Shown piece after piece: positions 18,622-29,924 of a stretch of 64,000 bases of DNA; within the stretch, counting starts at the first letter, position 1; each line of letters starts with the position of its first letter. The notes under the pieces are model-generated. The model was not told the DNA's origin, did not search any database, and saw nothing but the letters and a program-made list of their open reading frames with translations. Origin of the DNA: Buchnera aphidicola (Pseudoregma panicola) (lineage in GTDB: Bacteria; Pseudomonadota; Gammaproteobacteria; Enterobacterales; Enterobacteriaceae); contig NZ_CP135000.1 of NCBI RefSeq assembly GCF_039376655.1, positions 248,001 to 312,000 on the forward strand, written 5' to 3'. A program made the translations under genes and the position numbers.

Positions 18622-20709
18622 TTAACTAAATTTTGCATCTTTTATACTTAATCTAAGTCTTCCATTTTTATCTATTTCTAAAACTTTTACTGAAACATTT
18701 TGATTTATATTCAAAAAATTAGAAACTTTACTAATTCTTTTATTAGAAATTTGAGATATATGAACTAAACCTTCTTTTCCTGACCCTATAGATACAAATG
18801 CTCCAAATTCAACTATTTTAGTAATTTTTCCAGAATATATTTTTCCTACTTCTATTTCAGAAGTAATTTTTTTAATTTTTTTTATAGCATTTTTAGCTTG
18901 ATCTTTTAAAGAAGAAGAAATTTTAACAGTACCATCATCCTCTATTTCTATAGTAGTACCTGTTTCTTCAGTAAGCATTCTTATTACAGATCCTCCTTTT
19001 CCTATAACATCTTTTATTTTACAAGGATCAATCTTTATAGTATGAATTCTTGGTGCAAATATAGATATTTCTTTTTTAGGAGCATTAATATGATTTGACA
19101 TAATTTTTAAAATTTTTAATCTAGCTAACTTAGCTTTTTCTAATGCAACTTTAATTATTTCTATAGTTATTCCTTCTATTTTTATGTCCATTTGCAAAGA
19201 TGTTATTCCAATGAAACTTCCAGAAACTTTAAAATCCATGTCACCAAAACGGTCTTCTTCACCAGAAATATCTGATAATATTACATATTCATTACATCTT
19301 TTTATCAATCCCATAGCTATTCCTGCTATTGCAAATTTTATTGGAACGCCGGCATCCATTAAAGCCAATGAAGCTCCGCAAACAGAAGCCATAGAAGAAG
19401 AACCATTAGATTCAGTAATTTCTGAAACTATTCTTATAGTATAAGGAAATTCTTTTGTATTAGGCATAGCTGCAATTAAACTTTTTTTTGCTAATCTTCC
19501 ATGTCCTATTTCTCTTCTTTTTGGAGATCCATATAGTCCTATTTCTCCAACAGAATAAGATGGAAAATTGTAATGAAACAAAAAATTATCTGTTTTATCT
19601 CCCAATAATTCATCTAAATTTTGCGCATCTCTAGAAGTTCCTAAGGTAACAGAAACTAAAGATTGAGTTTGACCCCTAGTAAATAAAGAAGATCCATGAA
19701 CTCTAGGCAACGTTCCTGTTTGTATATATATTTTTCTTATTTCATTAAAATTTCTTTTATCAATTCTACTAAAATTGTTTAGAATGATATTTCTAAAAAT
19801 ATATTTTTCAACTAAATTTATAGAATTTTCTATTTCTATTTTATTATATTTTGGATATTTTAAACTTATAAAATTTAAAATTTCATTTTTTAAAATATTA
19901 ATTTTTTCTTCCCTTTCTAACTTAAATTTAGTTAAATAAGAACTAACAATTTTATCTTTATAAAATTTTTTAATTTTATAAAACAATTTTTTTTTATTTA
20001 ATAAAAAATTACAATCTATTTTAGGTTTTATAACTTTTTTAGAAAATAAAGAAATATTTTTAATAAGTTTTTTTTGATTCTTATGTCCAAATAAAATAGC
20101 ATTTAAAATTTCTTTTTCAGTTAACATGTTAGATTCTGCTTCTACCATTAATATAGCATTTTTAGTACCCGAAACTACCAAATCTAAACTACTAAATTTC
20201 ATATCTTGAACTATTGGATTTAAACAATATTTTTTATTTATAAAACCAACTCTAGAAATTCCTATAGGTCCAAAAAATGGAATTCCTGAAATATTTAAAG
20301 CAGCTGAAGTTCCTATAACAGCTACTATGTCTGGATTTATCTGAGGATTTACAGAAATAACAGTTGCCACAATTTGTATTTCATTTAATAAACCTTCAGG
20401 AAATAATGGTCTTATTGGTCTATCTATTAATCTTGCTATTAATATTTCATTTTCACTTGGTCTTCCTTCTCTTCTAAAAAAACCACCAGGTATTCTACCA
20501 GCAGCATATGTTCTCTCTTGATAATCTACCTTTAAAGGAAAAAAATTGTTTTCTTCTTTAACTTTTTTATTAAAAACAACTGTTACAAGAACTATAGTAT
20601 CATCTATATTTGCGACTACTGCAGAAGTAGCCTGTTTTGCAATAATTCCTGTTTCTAAAATAACAGTATTATTACCATATTCAAATTTATGTTTTATATA
20701 ATTTTGCAA
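18622..20709 (-). CDS. pnp: Polyribonucleotide nucleotidyltransferase (PNPase)
   Basis: Phosphorolytic 3'-5' exoribonuclease of 695 residues (E. coli 711). Two RNase PH domains (the second with [15 protein letters not shown], including the catalytic Asp pair), then the KH domain ([20 protein letters not shown]) and S1 domain ([21 protein letters not shown]) are all present. The start is TTG (MQNYIK), with AAGGA about 9 bases upstream; E. coli pnp also uses TTG. Downstream of rpsO with a hairpin between, as in the autoregulated E. coli rpsO-pnp unit. Confidence 0.96.
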   Translation of the reverse strand: MQNYIKHKFEYGNNTVILETGIIAKQATSAVVANIDDTIVLVTVVFNKKVKEENNFFPLKVDYQERTYAAGRIPGGFFRREGRPSENEILIARLIDRPIRPLFPEGLLNEIQIVATVISVNPQINPDIVAVIGTSAALNISGIPFFGPIGISRVGFINKKYCLNPIVQDMKFSSLDLVVSGTKNAILMVEAESNMLTEKEILNAILFGHKNQKKLIKNISLFSKKVIKPKIDCNFLLNKKKLFYKIKKFYKDKIVSSYLTKFKLEREEKINILKNEILNFISLKYPKYNKIEIENSINLVEKYIFRNIILNNFSRIDKRNFNEIRKIYIQTGTLPRVHGSSLFTRGQTQSLVSVTLGTSRDAQNLDELLGDKTDNFLFHYNFPSYSVGEIGLYGSPKRREIGHGRLAKKSLIAAMPNTKEFPYTIRIVSEITESNGSSSMASVCGASLALMDAGVPIKFAIAGIAMGLIKRCNEYVILSDISGEEDRFGDMDFKVSGSFIGITSLQMDIKIEGITIEIIKVALEKAKLARLKILKIMSNHINAPKKEISIFAPRIHTIKIDPCKIKDVIGKGGSVIRMLTEETGTTIEIEDDGTVKISSSLKDQAKNAIKKIKKITSEIEVGKIYSGKITKIVEFGAFVSIGSGKEGLVHISQISNKRISKVSNFLNINQNVSVKVLEIDKNGRLRLSIKDAKFS

Positions 20710-20852
20710 AATAATTTCCTTAACATATCATTATTAAAATTTATTATAAAAAAAAATATAAATATATAATATTATTTTCTAAATTAAAATAATTAATATT
20801 AATTAAAAAATAAAACTTAATAACATAAAAAATTTAAAATTATTTTTGTTAA

Positions 20853-20870
20853 AGGGCTTCTTACAGCCCT
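20853..20870 (-). terminator. Hairpin between rpsO and pnp
   Basis: AGGGCT at 20853-20858 pairs with AGCCCT at 20865-20870, eleven bases beyond the rpsO stop on the minus strand. In E. coli this interval holds the rpsO terminator and an RNase III stem that lets PNPase autoregulate; which of these is kept here cannot be told. No long T-run follows immediately on the minus strand. Confidence 0.6.
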
Positions 20871-20880
20871 AAAAACATTT

Positions 20881-21150
20881 TTATCTTCTTATAGAAAGTT
20901 TTTTAATGACATATTTATATCTAGATAATGATTTCTTTTTTAAATAATTTAATAGTTTTCTTCTTTTAGAAACCATACACAACAATCCTCTTTTACTACC
21001 ATGATCTTTTTTGTTAATGTCAAAATGAATCTTTAAAGTTTTAATTCTAAATGTTATTAATGCAATCTGAACTTCTGCAGATCCACTATCATTAATACTC
21101 TTACCAAATTTTAAAAATATTTTTGAATGTTTTATATTTTTTTTACTCAT
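20881..21150 (-). CDS. rpsO: 30S ribosomal protein S15
   Basis: 89 residues, the family's usual length. [31 protein letters not shown] and [14 protein letters not shown] match S15, which binds 16S rRNA helices 20-22. The start giving [10 protein letters not shown] has AGAGG five bases upstream and fits the family length; an upstream in-frame start seven codons earlier is not needed. truB, which normally precedes rpsO, is missing: rbfA lies only 41 bases away. Confidence 0.96.
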   Translation of the reverse strand: MSKKNIKHSKIFLKFGKSINDSGSAEVQIALITFRIKTLKIHFDINKKDHGSKRGLLCMVSKRRKLLNYLKKKSLSRYKYVIKKLSIRR

Positions 21151-21191
21151 AAAAACCTCTAAAAAAAACAATTTAATATAAAATTATTTTA

Positions 21192-21545
21192 TTAAAAACA
21201 TTTTTTCAAAATTTCAGATATCTTGTTTCCTTCTAATGACGAATTATCATAACAAAACTTTAATATAGGAGCTGTTCTTAATATTATTTTTTTACAAAGT
21301 AATTTTACTATATATTTTTTATAGCTATTTAATATTTTAATAATATTTTTAATATTTCTAGAATTATAAATATTTAAAAAAGTAAAAAATATTTTTGCAT
21401 ATTTTAAATCTTTGGAAATTTCTACATCTGAAATTGTTACTAAAAAATTAATTCTTTTATCATTTATATAAAAAGATAAAATATTAGATATTTCTTTTCT
21501 AATAATAGTAGAAATCTTATATTGTCTGTTAAAATATAAAATCAT
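21192..21545 (-). CDS. rbfA: Ribosome-binding factor A
   Basis: KH-fold factor for 16S rRNA 5'-end maturation and cold adaptation. ISTIIRKEISNILSF, ISDVEISKDLKYAKIFFTFL and LKFCYDNSSLEGNKI are diagnostic. Length 117 (E. coli 133): the flexible C-terminal tail is shortened. It lies between infB and rpsO in the nusA operon. Confidence 0.93.
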   Translation of the reverse strand: MILYFNRQYKISTIIRKEISNILSFYINDKRINFLVTISDVEISKDLKYAKIFFTFLNIYNSRNIKNIIKILNSYKKYIVKLLCKKIILRTAPILKFCYDNSSLEGNKISEILKKCF

Positions 21546-21584
21546 AATTTTCTCTAAATTTTTTAATATAAAAATAAATTCTTA

Positions 21585-23687
21585 TTATATTTTATTTATA
21601 AAAACTTCTAAAACATCTTTTATTTTTATTTTATTAAAATTTTTTATAATAATTCCGCATTCTAAACCTTTTTTAGCTTTTTTTATATCTTTCTTAAAAT
21701 GCTTTATAGAATCTATTTTACTTGTAAATATAATTTTTTTATTTCTTATTATATTCACATCTAAATTACATTGTATAAATCCTTTTGTTACTATACATCC
21801 AGCAACATTAATTAAGTTAGAAACTTTAAAAACATTTTTTACATGAGCTACACCGCAAACAATATTTTCTAAATTAGAACTCAAAACTTTTTTCTTTAAC
21901 AATTCTATTTCATTCAACAAATTATATATTATAGAATGATATTTTATATCTAATTTATTTAATAAAATTATTTTTTTAGCTATTTTGTTAGGATAAACAT
22001 TAAAAGCTAAAATTATTGATTTAGAAGTCTCTGCTAATGACACATCTGATTCATTTATTGATCCAACACCAGAACTTATTATTTTTATAACAAAATCTTT
22101 ACTAGACATATTAAATATTTTATTATAAATAGCTTCTAAAGAACCCTGTGAATCAGCTTTTATTAATAAATTTATATTACTAAAATTTTTTGTTTTTATA
22201 TTTTCCAAAAAATTTTCTGATTCATTTTTTTTTGATTTATTAAATTTTTTTTGCTTATCTTTATTTTTTTTATAAAAAATAAATTCTTTAGATTTTTTTT
22301 CATTTTGTGTAACTACAAAACTACTTCCTGAAATAGGTATTCCTGATAATCCTAATATTCTAACTGGAATAGAAGGTGTAACAAATTTTAAAGAATTTCC
22401 AAATTCATCATTAATAGCTTTAACTTTTCCATATTCTAAATCACATATAATAAAATCTCCTATTTTTAATGTACCTTCTTGAACTATTATAACAGATATT
22501 ATACCTTTATTTTTGTCTAAAAAAGATTCTATAACAACACCTTTAGCAGTACATTCATAAAATGTTTTTAATTCTAAAATTTCTGTTTGTAAAAAAATAG
22601 CATCCAATAAATTATCAATTCCTTTATTAAATTTAGCTGATACAGAAACAAAAACGTTTTCACCTCCTAATTCTTCAGGAACTATCTCATATTTCATTAA
22701 TTCATTTTTAATAAAGTCTATATTTTTGTCAACTTTGTCTATCTTATTCACTGCTATTATTATTGGAACATTTGATGTTTTAGCATGTTTTATAGCCTCT
22801 ATAGTTTGAGGCATTACACCATCATCTGCTGCTACAACTAAAACTATTAAATCTGTTATTTTAGCACCTCTAGATCTCATATTTGAAAATATTTCATGCC
22901 CGGGAGTATCTAAAAAAACTATGTTTTTATTATTTATTTTAGTATTATATATAGATATATTTTGAGTTATTCCTCCAAATTCTTTATCTTTAATATTACT
23001 AGATATAATACAATCTAAAATTGAAGTTTTTCCATGATCTACATGACCCATTATAGTAACTATAGGAGGTCTATTTTTCATTTTTAAATTATTAGAACAT
23101 TTTTTTTTCTTAAGAAAATCTTTTATTTTATTATTTTTCTTTTCTATTACTTTATATCCTAATAATTCTGATATTTTTTTGGTATCTTTAAAACTTAAAA
23201 AATTATTATTTATTTTTATTCCTAATTTAGAAATTTTTTCATATATATTTTTTACTTTTATTCCTAATAATGAAGAAAATTTCATTAAAGAAATATTTTC
23301 ATTTAAAACTATATTTTTATTTATAATATTATTGGGTTTGATAAAAGATTGTTTTATTAATTTTATTTTCTCACTTTTTAAAATATTTTTTTTATTTTTA
23401 ACATTATTTTTTTTAACAATATCTAAACTATATATTTTATTAAAATTTTTATTTTTTACTGAAGAAATATTTTTATTAAAAGTATTTTTTTTTAAAAATT
23501 TTTTATTTTTTAAATCTTCTTTAAAACTATTTACTTTATCATGTGGTCTATTTTTACTTTTTATAAAAATAGATTTTTTAAACTTATTAGAAAAACTATT
23601 TTTTATAAAAATTTTTTTATCTTTAATATTTTTGTTTTCTACAAATTTTTTTTTTAAAAAAGATTTTTTATTTATTTTACTTTTCAT
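21585..23687 (-). CDS. infB: Translation initiation factor IF-2
   Basis: GTPase that brings initiator tRNA to the 30S subunit. [20 protein letters not shown] and AVNKIDK are the G motifs; the beta-barrel and C-terminal domains follow. Length 700 against 890 in E. coli. The N-terminal domain and charged linker are replaced by ~130 low-complexity Lys/Asn/Phe residues, but one IF2N-type module remains ([20 protein letters not shown]). The ATG has AGGAAA upstream. In the operon nusA-infB-rbfA-rpsO-pnp. Confidence 0.95.
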   Translation of the reverse strand: MKSKINKKSFLKKKFVENKNIKDKKIFIKNSFSNKFKKSIFIKSKNRPHDKVNSFKEDLKNKKFLKKNTFNKNISSVKNKNFNKIYSLDIVKKNNVKNKKNILKSEKIKLIKQSFIKPNNIINKNIVLNENISLMKFSSLLGIKVKNIYEKISKLGIKINNNFLSFKDTKKISELLGYKVIEKKNNKIKDFLKKKKCSNNLKMKNRPPIVTIMGHVDHGKTSILDCIISSNIKDKEFGGITQNISIYNTKINNKNIVFLDTPGHEIFSNMRSRGAKITDLIVLVVAADDGVMPQTIEAIKHAKTSNVPIIIAVNKIDKVDKNIDFIKNELMKYEIVPEELGGENVFVSVSAKFNKGIDNLLDAIFLQTEILELKTFYECTAKGVVIESFLDKNKGIISVIIVQEGTLKIGDFIICDLEYGKVKAINDEFGNSLKFVTPSIPVRILGLSGIPISGSSFVVTQNEKKSKEFIFYKKNKDKQKKFNKSKKNESENFLENIKTKNFSNINLLIKADSQGSLEAIYNKIFNMSSKDFVIKIISSGVGSINESDVSLAETSKSIILAFNVYPNKIAKKIILLNKLDIKYHSIIYNLLNEIELLKKKVLSSNLENIVCGVAHVKNVFKVSNLINVAGCIVTKGFIQCNLDVNIIRNKKIIFTSKIDSIKHFKKDIKKAKKGLECGIIIKNFNKIKIKDVLEVFINKI

Positions 23688-23889
23688 ATTTTTTTCCTAT
23701 TTAAGAACATTGTTAATATTAAATTTAAAAAAAATATAATTTAGTTTATTTATTAATTTTTATATAAAATAAATTTAATTTTATTTCTATTATTTTTAAA
23801 AAAAAATATTTTATAAAACTAACATTTTTATATAAAAAAATATTTTATTTTTTTTTCAAAAAAAACTATATAAATTTATATTAAATTAA

Positions 23890-24945
23890 TTATATTTTTT
23901 TATGTTTCTTTTTTAATTCAGATAATGTCATAACATTAAGATCCCAACCACTTAATTGAGAAGCTAATTTTACATTTTGACCATTTCTTCCTATAGCTTG
24001 AGCTAAATTTATAGATTCTACAGCTATATCCATAGTATGATTATTTTTATTAACTATTATAGAAGATACATTTGCTGGAGACATAGAATTTATTACAAAT
24101 TTAATCTCATCAGAGTCCCATAAAACTATGTCTATTCTCTCCCCACATAATTCACTAGAAACTGCTTGAACTCTAGCACCTCTCATTCCTACACAAGCTC
24201 CTACTGGATCTATTCTTTTATCATTAGATTTTACAGCTACTTTAGATCTAGATCCTGGATCTCTAGCAGTAGCTTTTATTTTTATTAAACCTTCTCCTAT
24301 TTCTGGAACTTCTATTTTAAAAAGCTCTACTAACATTTCAGGCTTTGATCTACTAATGAACAATTGAGCTCCTTTAGACTCAGTATGTATGTAATATAAT
24401 AATCCTCTTACTCTATCTCCTAATCTAAAATTTTCTCTAGGAAGTAAATCTTTTTTCATTATTATTGCATCTGCATTATTTCCTAAATCTAAAAAAATAC
24501 AATCTCTATTAATCTTTTTTACTATTCCAGTAATAATTTCATTAATATTATTTTTAAATTTATTAATTATCATACATTTTTCTGCTTCTCTAACTTTTTG
24601 AACCATTATTTGTTTAGCTGTTTGAGTAGTAATTCTGTCAAAAACAATAGAACTTATTTCGTCTTCTATATATTCTTTTAATTTTACATTTTTATTTTCA
24701 AATTTCGCTGCATCTAGAGTAATTTCTTTAGTAGGAAATTTTACTTTATCTACAATAATCCATCTTCTAAAAGTTTTAAAACTACCATGTTTTCTATCTA
24801 TTTTAACAACTACATCAATTTCTTTATTATATTTTTTTTTAGTAGCTGCAGATAAAGCAAATTCTAAAGCTTCAAATATTTTTTCTATAGGCAATTGTTT
24901 TTCATTAGAAACAGATTCTACAACAGACAAAATTTCTTTATTCAT
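23890..24945 (-). CDS. nusA: Transcription factor NusA lacking its C-terminal repeats
   Basis: Pausing, termination and antitermination factor. The ATG giving [16 protein letters not shown] was chosen (GGA-type site upstream; a TTG one codon earlier is unlikely). N-terminal polymerase-binding domain, S1 domain ([16 protein letters not shown]) and both KH domains ([34 protein letters not shown]) are present. It stops at residue 351, just after KH2, against 495 in E. coli: the two acidic repeats that contact lambda N and the RNAP alpha C-terminal domain are absent, and no remnant follows. rimP and tRNA metY, upstream in E. coli, are missing. Confidence 0.96.
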   Translation of the reverse strand: MNKEILSVVESVSNEKQLPIEKIFEALEFALSAATKKKYNKEIDVVVKIDRKHGSFKTFRRWIIVDKVKFPTKEITLDAAKFENKNVKLKEYIEDEISSIVFDRITTQTAKQIMVQKVREAEKCMIINKFKNNINEIITGIVKKINRDCIFLDLGNNADAIIMKKDLLPRENFRLGDRVRGLLYYIHTESKGAQLFISRSKPEMLVELFKIEVPEIGEGLIKIKATARDPGSRSKVAVKSNDKRIDPVGACVGMRGARVQAVSSELCGERIDIVLWDSDEIKFVINSMSPANVSSIIVNKNNHTMDIAVESINLAQAIGRNGQNVKLASQLSGWDLNVMTLSELKKKHKKI

Positions 24946-25042
24946 CAAAAAATCCTTTATTTTAAAGAAATATATTTTAAAAAGTTCTAATATAATATTA
25001 TTTTAAAAATTGTATTTATAAAATTTATAAATAAAAATAAAA

Positions 25043-25063
25043 AACCCCGATAATTACGGGGTT
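25043..25063 (-). terminator. Rho-independent terminator after tRNA-Leu(GAG)
   Basis: AACCCCG (25043-25049) pairs with CGGGGTT (25057-25063) with a 7-nt loop. Read on the minus strand the hairpin is followed by TTTTTTATTTTTATTT, a textbook terminator, and separates the tRNA gene from nusA. Confidence 0.85.
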
Positions 25064-25148
25064 CAAAATATTTTAAAAAATAAAATTTAATATTAAAAAT
25101 ACATTTTAAAATATTTAAATTTTAAAAAAAAAATATAATATTATTTTA

Positions 25149-25232
25149 TACCAAGAACGGGATTCGAACCCGTAAGCCTATAAAAGGCACTATTAACTCA
25201 AAATAGCGTGTATACCATTTCACCATCTTGGC
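25149..25232 (-). tRNA. leuU: tRNA-Leu, anticodon GAG (reads CUC/CUU)
   Basis: 84 nt without an encoded CCA. Acceptor GCCAAGA pairs with TCTTGGT (G1-U72 as in E. coli leuU), discriminator A73, long variable arm, T-arm ACGGG/CCCGT with TTCGAAT. The anticodon arm is CTATT-TTGAGTT-AATAG, anticodon GAG. Position 37, next to the anticodon, is U instead of the usual G. Synteny secG-leuU supports the assignment. Confidence 0.94.
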
Positions 25233-25308
25233 AAAATTTAATAATATTAAAAATAAAATTTTATTCTTTTAACAATTTAAAAATATATAATTTTATTTAA
25301 ATATATAA

Positions 25309-25548
25309 TTATTTTTTTAATGTCATTAAATTACATAAAACTAAGTTAATAAAGAAAAAAAATAATAATAAAATAGATATAACTTTATTAGTTAAATTGT
25401 TTTTTAAAATATTAAAAAAAAATAATTTATTTTTATTTTTTATACTATAAAAATCATGCATTTCTAACATTTTAACTTTTTGTGTCAAAATTATAAAATT
25501 TATAGAAATCGAAACGATAATGAAAAATGTAAAAAAGATAACATACAT
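25309..25548 (-). CDS. secG: Preprotein translocase subunit SecG (diverged)
   Basis: Small inner-membrane partner of SecY/SecE. 79 residues with two hydrophobic segments (YVIFFTFFIIVSISINFIIL and the C-terminal VISILLLFFFFINLVL) joined by a hydrophilic loop, the SecG topology; the polar C-terminal tail of E. coli SecG (110 residues) is gone. Sequence similarity is low, and the call rests mainly on topology and position upstream of leuU. The ATG with AGGGTG a few bases upstream was chosen; a GTG two codons earlier overlaps that site. Confidence 0.75.
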   Translation of the reverse strand: MYVIFFTFFIIVSISINFIILTQKVKMLEMHDFYSIKNKNKLFFFNILKNNLTNKVISILLLFFFFINLVLCNLMTLKK

Positions 25549-25789
25549 AATCACCCTAATAATTTATTATTAAAAAAAATATAAATTATTATAACTAAAA
25601 AATTATAATAATATAATTTAAATTTTTATAAAAAAAATTAATAAAAAACTTAAATATATAAATTTTTATATAATATTATATAATAATAAATATTATATTT
25701 TATATATAGTATAGTATGTAAAAAATGATCTAACATATTTTATTAAATATATAAAAAATTTTATAAATAATATATTATATACTATTTTT

Positions 25790-27619
25790 TTAATGAATTT
25801 TAGAATTTATATTTTTTCTAATATTTCTTCTATTCATTAAATCATCTATTTGAAAAAACTCAATTGTTTCATATTTAATTAAAGCATCTTTCATAGCATG
25901 AAGAATATCAATATTTTCTTTTAAAATTTTAAAAGCTCTATTATAATTAGATTCTATTAATATTTTTATTTCTTTATCAATAACTCTAACAGTTTTATTA
26001 GAAATGTTAGAAGAAACAGATATATTTTTTCCTAAAAATATTTCTTCTTTTTCTTTAGTATATAATATTGGACCTAATTTTTTTGAAAACCCCCATTTAG
26101 TTACCATATTTCTAGCTATACTAGTAGCCATTTTTATATCTTGATATGCTCCAGTAGAAATATTTTTAGATCCGTAAATTATTTCTTCAGCTAATCTTCC
26201 TCCATATAATGTAGATATTTTACTTTCTAACTTTTCTTTACTCACACTTATTTCATCATCTACAGGTAAAAAAAATGTTGCACCTAAAGACATACCTCTG
26301 GGAATTATAGTTACTTTATGAACAGGATCATGATCTGGAACTAATCTTCCTACTATTACATGACCTGCTTCATGATATGCTGTACATTCTTTTTGTTTAT
26401 CAGTCATTATCATAGATCTTCTTTCTGATCCCATTATTATTTTATCTTTAGATGTTTCAAATTCCGACATAGAAACACTGCTTTTATTTAATCTAGCTGA
26501 TAATAAAGCTGCTTCATTTACTAAATTAGCTAAGTCAGCGCCTGAAAAACCAGGAGTCCCTCTAGCCAAAATAGAAGTTGATACATTTTTTTTAACAATT
26601 ATATTTTTCATGTGAACTTTTAATATTTGTTTTCTTCCTTTTACATCAGGTAAAGAAACTATAACTCTTCTATCAAATCTACCAGGTCTTAATAATGCTG
26701 GATCTAAAACATCTGGTCTATTTGTAGCTGCTATTAATATAATTCCTTTGTTTTCTTCAAATCCGTCCATTTCTACTAATATTTGATTTAAAGTTTGTTC
26801 TCTTTCATCATGTCCTCCACCTAAACCTGTACCTCTTTGTCTTCCAACAGCATCTATTTCATCTACAAATATTATACATGGAGAAAACTTTCTTGCATTT
26901 TCAAACATATCTCTAACTCTAGAAGCTCCAACACCTACAAACATTTCTACAAAATCTGAACCAGAAATAATAAAAAATGGAACTTTAGCCTCTCCTGCTA
27001 CCGCTTTTGCTAATAATGTTTTTCCAGTCCCTGGAGGTCCAACTAATAAAATTCCTTTTGGAATTTTACCCCCTAATTTTTTAAACTTTTTAGGATTTTT
27101 TAAATATTCAACTAATTCTTTAACTTCTTCTTTAGCTTCGTCACATCCTGCCACGTTAGAAAAAGTAATTTTTACTTTATTATCCGAAAGCATTTTTGAT
27201 TTATCTTTTCCAAATGACATAGCGCCTTTGCCGCCAGATTGAAGCTGTCTAACAAAAAAAATCCATATTCCTATTAACAAAAACATAGGAAGCCAAGATA
27301 TTATTAAAGAAGTAAAAAATCCTGGTGATATAGGAGATTTACCAAAAATTTTTATGTTTTTTAATAATAAAATATCTAATAATTTTTGATCATTAATTGG
27401 TATAGTAGTATAGTATTTATTATTATTTTTATTTATTATTTCTATCTGTCTTCCATCAATTGTAACTTCAGATATTTTATTTTTATTTACTTCTGATAAA
27501 AAAGCAGTATAAGATATTCTATTGTTAAAAGAATTTCTAGTAGTAAAACTTTGAAAAACAGACATAAACATAACAGATACAAATAACCAAATAATTATAT
27601 TTTTAGCTGAATGACTCAA
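25790..27619 (-). CDS. ftsH: ATP-dependent zinc metalloprotease FtsH
   Basis: Membrane-anchored AAA+ protease. Two membrane helices (around residues 5-22 and 95-115) precede [13 protein letters not shown] (Walker A), [16 protein letters not shown] (Walker B), the second region of homology ([20 protein letters not shown]) and the zinc motif HEAGH. There is no ATG at the N-terminus; the chosen TTG gives L-S-H-S-A-K-N, matching the family start near AKN, with TGAGG about 7 bases upstream. Length about 609 (E. coli 644). It follows rlmE as in E. coli. Confidence 0.95.
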   Translation of the reverse strand: MSHSAKNIIIWLFVSVMFMSVFQSFTTRNSFNNRISYTAFLSEVNKNKISEVTIDGRQIEIINKNNNKYYTTIPINDQKLLDILLLKNIKIFGKSPISPGFFTSLIISWLPMFLLIGIWIFFVRQLQSGGKGAMSFGKDKSKMLSDNKVKITFSNVAGCDEAKEEVKELVEYLKNPKKFKKLGGKIPKGILLVGPPGTGKTLLAKAVAGEAKVPFFIISGSDFVEMFVGVGASRVRDMFENARKFSPCIIFVDEIDAVGRQRGTGLGGGHDEREQTLNQILVEMDGFEENKGIILIAATNRPDVLDPALLRPGRFDRRVIVSLPDVKGRKQILKVHMKNIIVKKNVSTSILARGTPGFSGADLANLVNEAALLSARLNKSSVSMSEFETSKDKIIMGSERRSMIMTDKQKECTAYHEAGHVIVGRLVPDHDPVHKVTIIPRGMSLGATFFLPVDDEISVSKEKLESKISTLYGGRLAEEIIYGSKNISTGAYQDIKMATSIARNMVTKWGFSKKLGPILYTKEKEEIFLGKNISVSSNISNKTVRVIDKEIKILIESNYNRAFKILKENIDILHAMKDALIKYETIEFFQIDDLMNRRNIRKNINSKIH

Positions 27620-27656
27620 AGAATTAACCTCATATAACAACTATTATAAAAAAAAA

Positions 27657-28286
27657 TCATCTCATTATTCCTTTTCCTACAATAAATAATTCTCTAGAAC
27701 TATTATAAGAAGACTTTAATTTATAAATTTTTATATTTACAAAAAAATCTTTTAAAATTTTTATATATTTATTTAAATATTCTCCTTCAAACGCTTTTGT
27801 TATATAAATTCCATTTTTAAAAAAAATTTTTTTGCATATTTTAAAAGACAAATTTAACAAATTTATTATATTAAAATTATCAACACACCTGTTTCCACTT
27901 ATATTAGGTGACATATCAGACATTAATACATCAATATTATATATACTAATTTTTTTTAAAAAAAGTTTTAAAAATTTTTTATTTAATAAATTTCCTTTGT
28001 AAAAAATTATATTATTTGTAAATTTCATATTATTTATGTCACATGAAATTATATTTCCATTACTACCAATATGTTTAGAAGCATATTTAGACCAACCACC
28101 AGGTGAAGATCCTAAATCTACAATATTCATATTTTTTTTAAATATTTTACTTTTTAAATTTATTTCTTCTATCTTAAACCAAGATCTAGATATTAATTTT
28201 TTTTCTTTAGCAATTAAAACATTTTTATCTTTAAAATTTCTTTTCAACCAAATTGTAGAACTTTTAGAAAAATTTTTATATTTCAT
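27657..28286 (-). CDS. rlmE: 23S rRNA 2'-O-ribose methyltransferase (U2552)
   Basis: RrmJ/FtsJ methyltransferase. SAM-binding VDLGSSPGGWSKYA, and the K-D-K-E catalytic tetrad: Lys in SRSWFK, Asp in MSDMSPN, Lys in ITKAFEG and Glu in SSRELFIV. Length 209, identical to E. coli. It modifies the A-loop in late 50S assembly. Upstream of ftsH on the same strand, 16 bases after greA. Confidence 0.95.
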   Translation of the reverse strand: MKYKNFSKSSTIWLKRNFKDKNVLIAKEKKLISRSWFKIEEINLKSKIFKKNMNIVDLGSSPGGWSKYASKHIGSNGNIISCDINNMKFTNNIIFYKGNLLNKKFLKLFLKKISIYNIDVLMSDMSPNISGNRCVDNFNIINLLNLSFKICKKIFFKNGIYITKAFEGEYLNKYIKILKDFFVNIKIYKLKSSYNSSRELFIVGKGIMR

Positions 28287-28302
28287 ATAAATTTTTATAA
28301 TA

Positions 28303-28782
28303 TTATAAATGTTCTACATTTATAATTTTATATTTTATTTTACCATTAGGAGTATTTATAGAAGAGATTTCACCTATATATTTTCCTATTAAACCTCTAG
28401 ATATAGGAGATCTTATAGAAATTAATCTATTTTTAAAATTAGATTCATCTTCACCTACAATTTTATATTTAAAATATTTTTTAGAAAATATATTCATAAT
28501 AGTTACAGTTACTCCAAAAACTACTTTATTTTTATTTGGTATTTTTGTTATATCTATAATATCTATATTAGACAATTTGCTTTCTATATCTTTAATTTTT
28601 CCTTCACAAAAACTTTGCTCTTCTCTTGCAGAATGATATTCTGCATTTTCTTTTAAATCTCCATGTTCTCTTGCTTTTTTAATGTTATTTATAATTTTTT
28701 TTCTTTTAATATTTTTAAGATTGTTTAATTCATCTTTAAGTTTTTTGAATCCTAAAACAGTTATAGGTATTTTTTTAACCAA
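28303..28782 (-). CDS. greA: Transcript cleavage factor GreA
   Basis: Rescues backtracked RNA polymerase. The coiled-coil tip AREHGDLKENAEYHSAREEQ with acidic residues is intact, and IRSPISRGLIGKYIGE marks the C-terminal domain. Length 159 (E. coli 158). The start is TTG (M-V-K-K-I-P), with GAGG about 9 bases upstream; no ATG is available. Confidence 0.96.
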   Translation of the reverse strand: MVKKIPITVLGFKKLKDELNNLKNIKRKKIINNIKKAREHGDLKENAEYHSAREEQSFCEGKIKDIESKLSNIDIIDITKIPNKNKVVFGVTVTIMNIFSKKYFKYKIVGEDESNFKNRLISIRSPISRGLIGKYIGEISSINTPNGKIKYKIINVEHL

Positions 28783-29110
28783 ACTAAAACCTCAACTTTT
28801 TATTAATTTATAATATTTTTTAAATAATAATAAATTTATATATTTATAATTATATCAAATTATTAATTATTTGTTAAATAACTAATTATATAAATAATAA
28901 ATAATTAATAAACTTAAAAAAAATAAAACATAAAAATTTTTGTAATTATATAAGTTAAAATAATAAAAATAAAATATTTAACAACACATAACATAAAAAA
29001 ATTTATAACTAAAAAAATGTAAATAACAAAATTTTTTAAAAAAAAATATATTATATTTAAAAAAATGTCTTATAATTTTATAAAACATTAATAATATTAT
29101 AATATAAAAA
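28783..29110. other. 328-base spacer between divergent greA and ibaG
   Basis: A/T only, with no reading frame or hairpin that stands out. It must carry the promoters for greA-rlmE-ftsH (minus) and ibaG (plus); the composition makes promoter-like hexamers too frequent to choose among. Confidence 0.5.
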
Positions 29111-29359
29111 ATGAAAATAGAAAAAATAAAAAATATAATAAAAAAAAATATAGATATTTATAAAATAAAAATAATAAAAGAAAATGACAATATAGAAATT
29201 ACTGCAATAAGTGATATTTTTATAAATAAAACAGATTTAGAAAGACAACAAATAATATATAAGTCAATACAAGATATAATTATAAAAAAAAAAATACATG
29301 CTGTTATGATTTACACATATTCTATTAAAGAATGGAAAAAAATAAATAATTCTAAATAA
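29111..29359 (+). CDS. ibaG: BolA-family protein IbaG (YrbA)
   Basis: 82 residues with the BolA fold signature IHAVMIYTYSIKEW near the C-terminus, matching the conserved His-Ala-Val...Trp block of IbaG. BolA-type proteins bind monothiol glutaredoxins with an Fe-S cluster; IbaG is linked to acid response in E. coli. It stands alone; murA, its E. coli neighbour, is missing. Confidence 0.85.
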   Translation: MKIEKIKNIIKKNIDIYKIKIIKENDNIEITAISDIFINKTDLERQQIIYKSIQDIIIKKKIHAVMIYTYSIKEWKKINNSK

Positions 29360-29599
29360 AATTATATTTATTTTATAAAAAACATAAAATTTTATAAAAA
29401 TAATATTTAAAATATTAATTATAAAAATATTATATAAATATATAATATAAATATTAAATTTTTATATAATAATTTTTTTTAAAAAAAATAATTACAAATT
29501 AAATTATTAATGTTAATAATAAATTTTTAATAAAAATTTTAAAAAAAATAATAAATTTTTATTTTTATTAAACGCAAAAATGTTTAAATAGGTAAATAT

Positions 29600-29923
29600 A
29601 TGAAAGCAATATTCATAATAAATAATAATCAATATATGGCAAATGTTGGTGATACAATAAATGTAGAAAAGTTAAATTTAAAAATAGGTGAAACAATTAC
29701 ATCAAAAAAGGTTTTAATGATATGTAAAAATAAAAATTCAATTATAGGAAAACCATTTTTAAAAAAAGAATATGTTTCAGCTAAAATAAAATCACATAAT
29801 AAAAAGAAAAAAATAAATATCATAAAATTCAAAAGAAGAAAACATTATAAAAAAAAACAAGGTCATAGACAAAAATATACTATGATAAAAATAATAAAAA
29901 TTAGTAACAATACAGGAATATAA
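29600..29923 (+). CDS. rplU: 50S ribosomal protein L21
   Basis: 107 residues. [20 protein letters not shown] and the basic [19 protein letters not shown] are diagnostic for L21, which binds 23S rRNA domain I. It is separated by one base from rpmA. A 240-base A/T-rich spacer upstream probably holds the rplU-rpmA-obgE promoter. Confidence 0.96.
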   Translation: MKAIFIINNNQYMANVGDTINVEKLNLKIGETITSKKVLMICKNKNSIIGKPFLKKEYVSAKIKSHNKKKKINIIKFKRRKHYKKKQGHRQKYTMIKIIKISNNTGI

Positions 29924-29924
29924 A

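Noticed and set aside
19184..19444. Open frame on the plus strand inside pnp
   Set aside because: Shadow of the conserved PNPase reading frame; no family resemblance. The same applies to the antisense frames in ptsG, obgE, ffh, eno, leuS and infB.
28783..29110. Small protein or RNA gene in the greA-ibaG spacer
   Set aside because: Only very short A/T frames and no stable G+C-containing stem.
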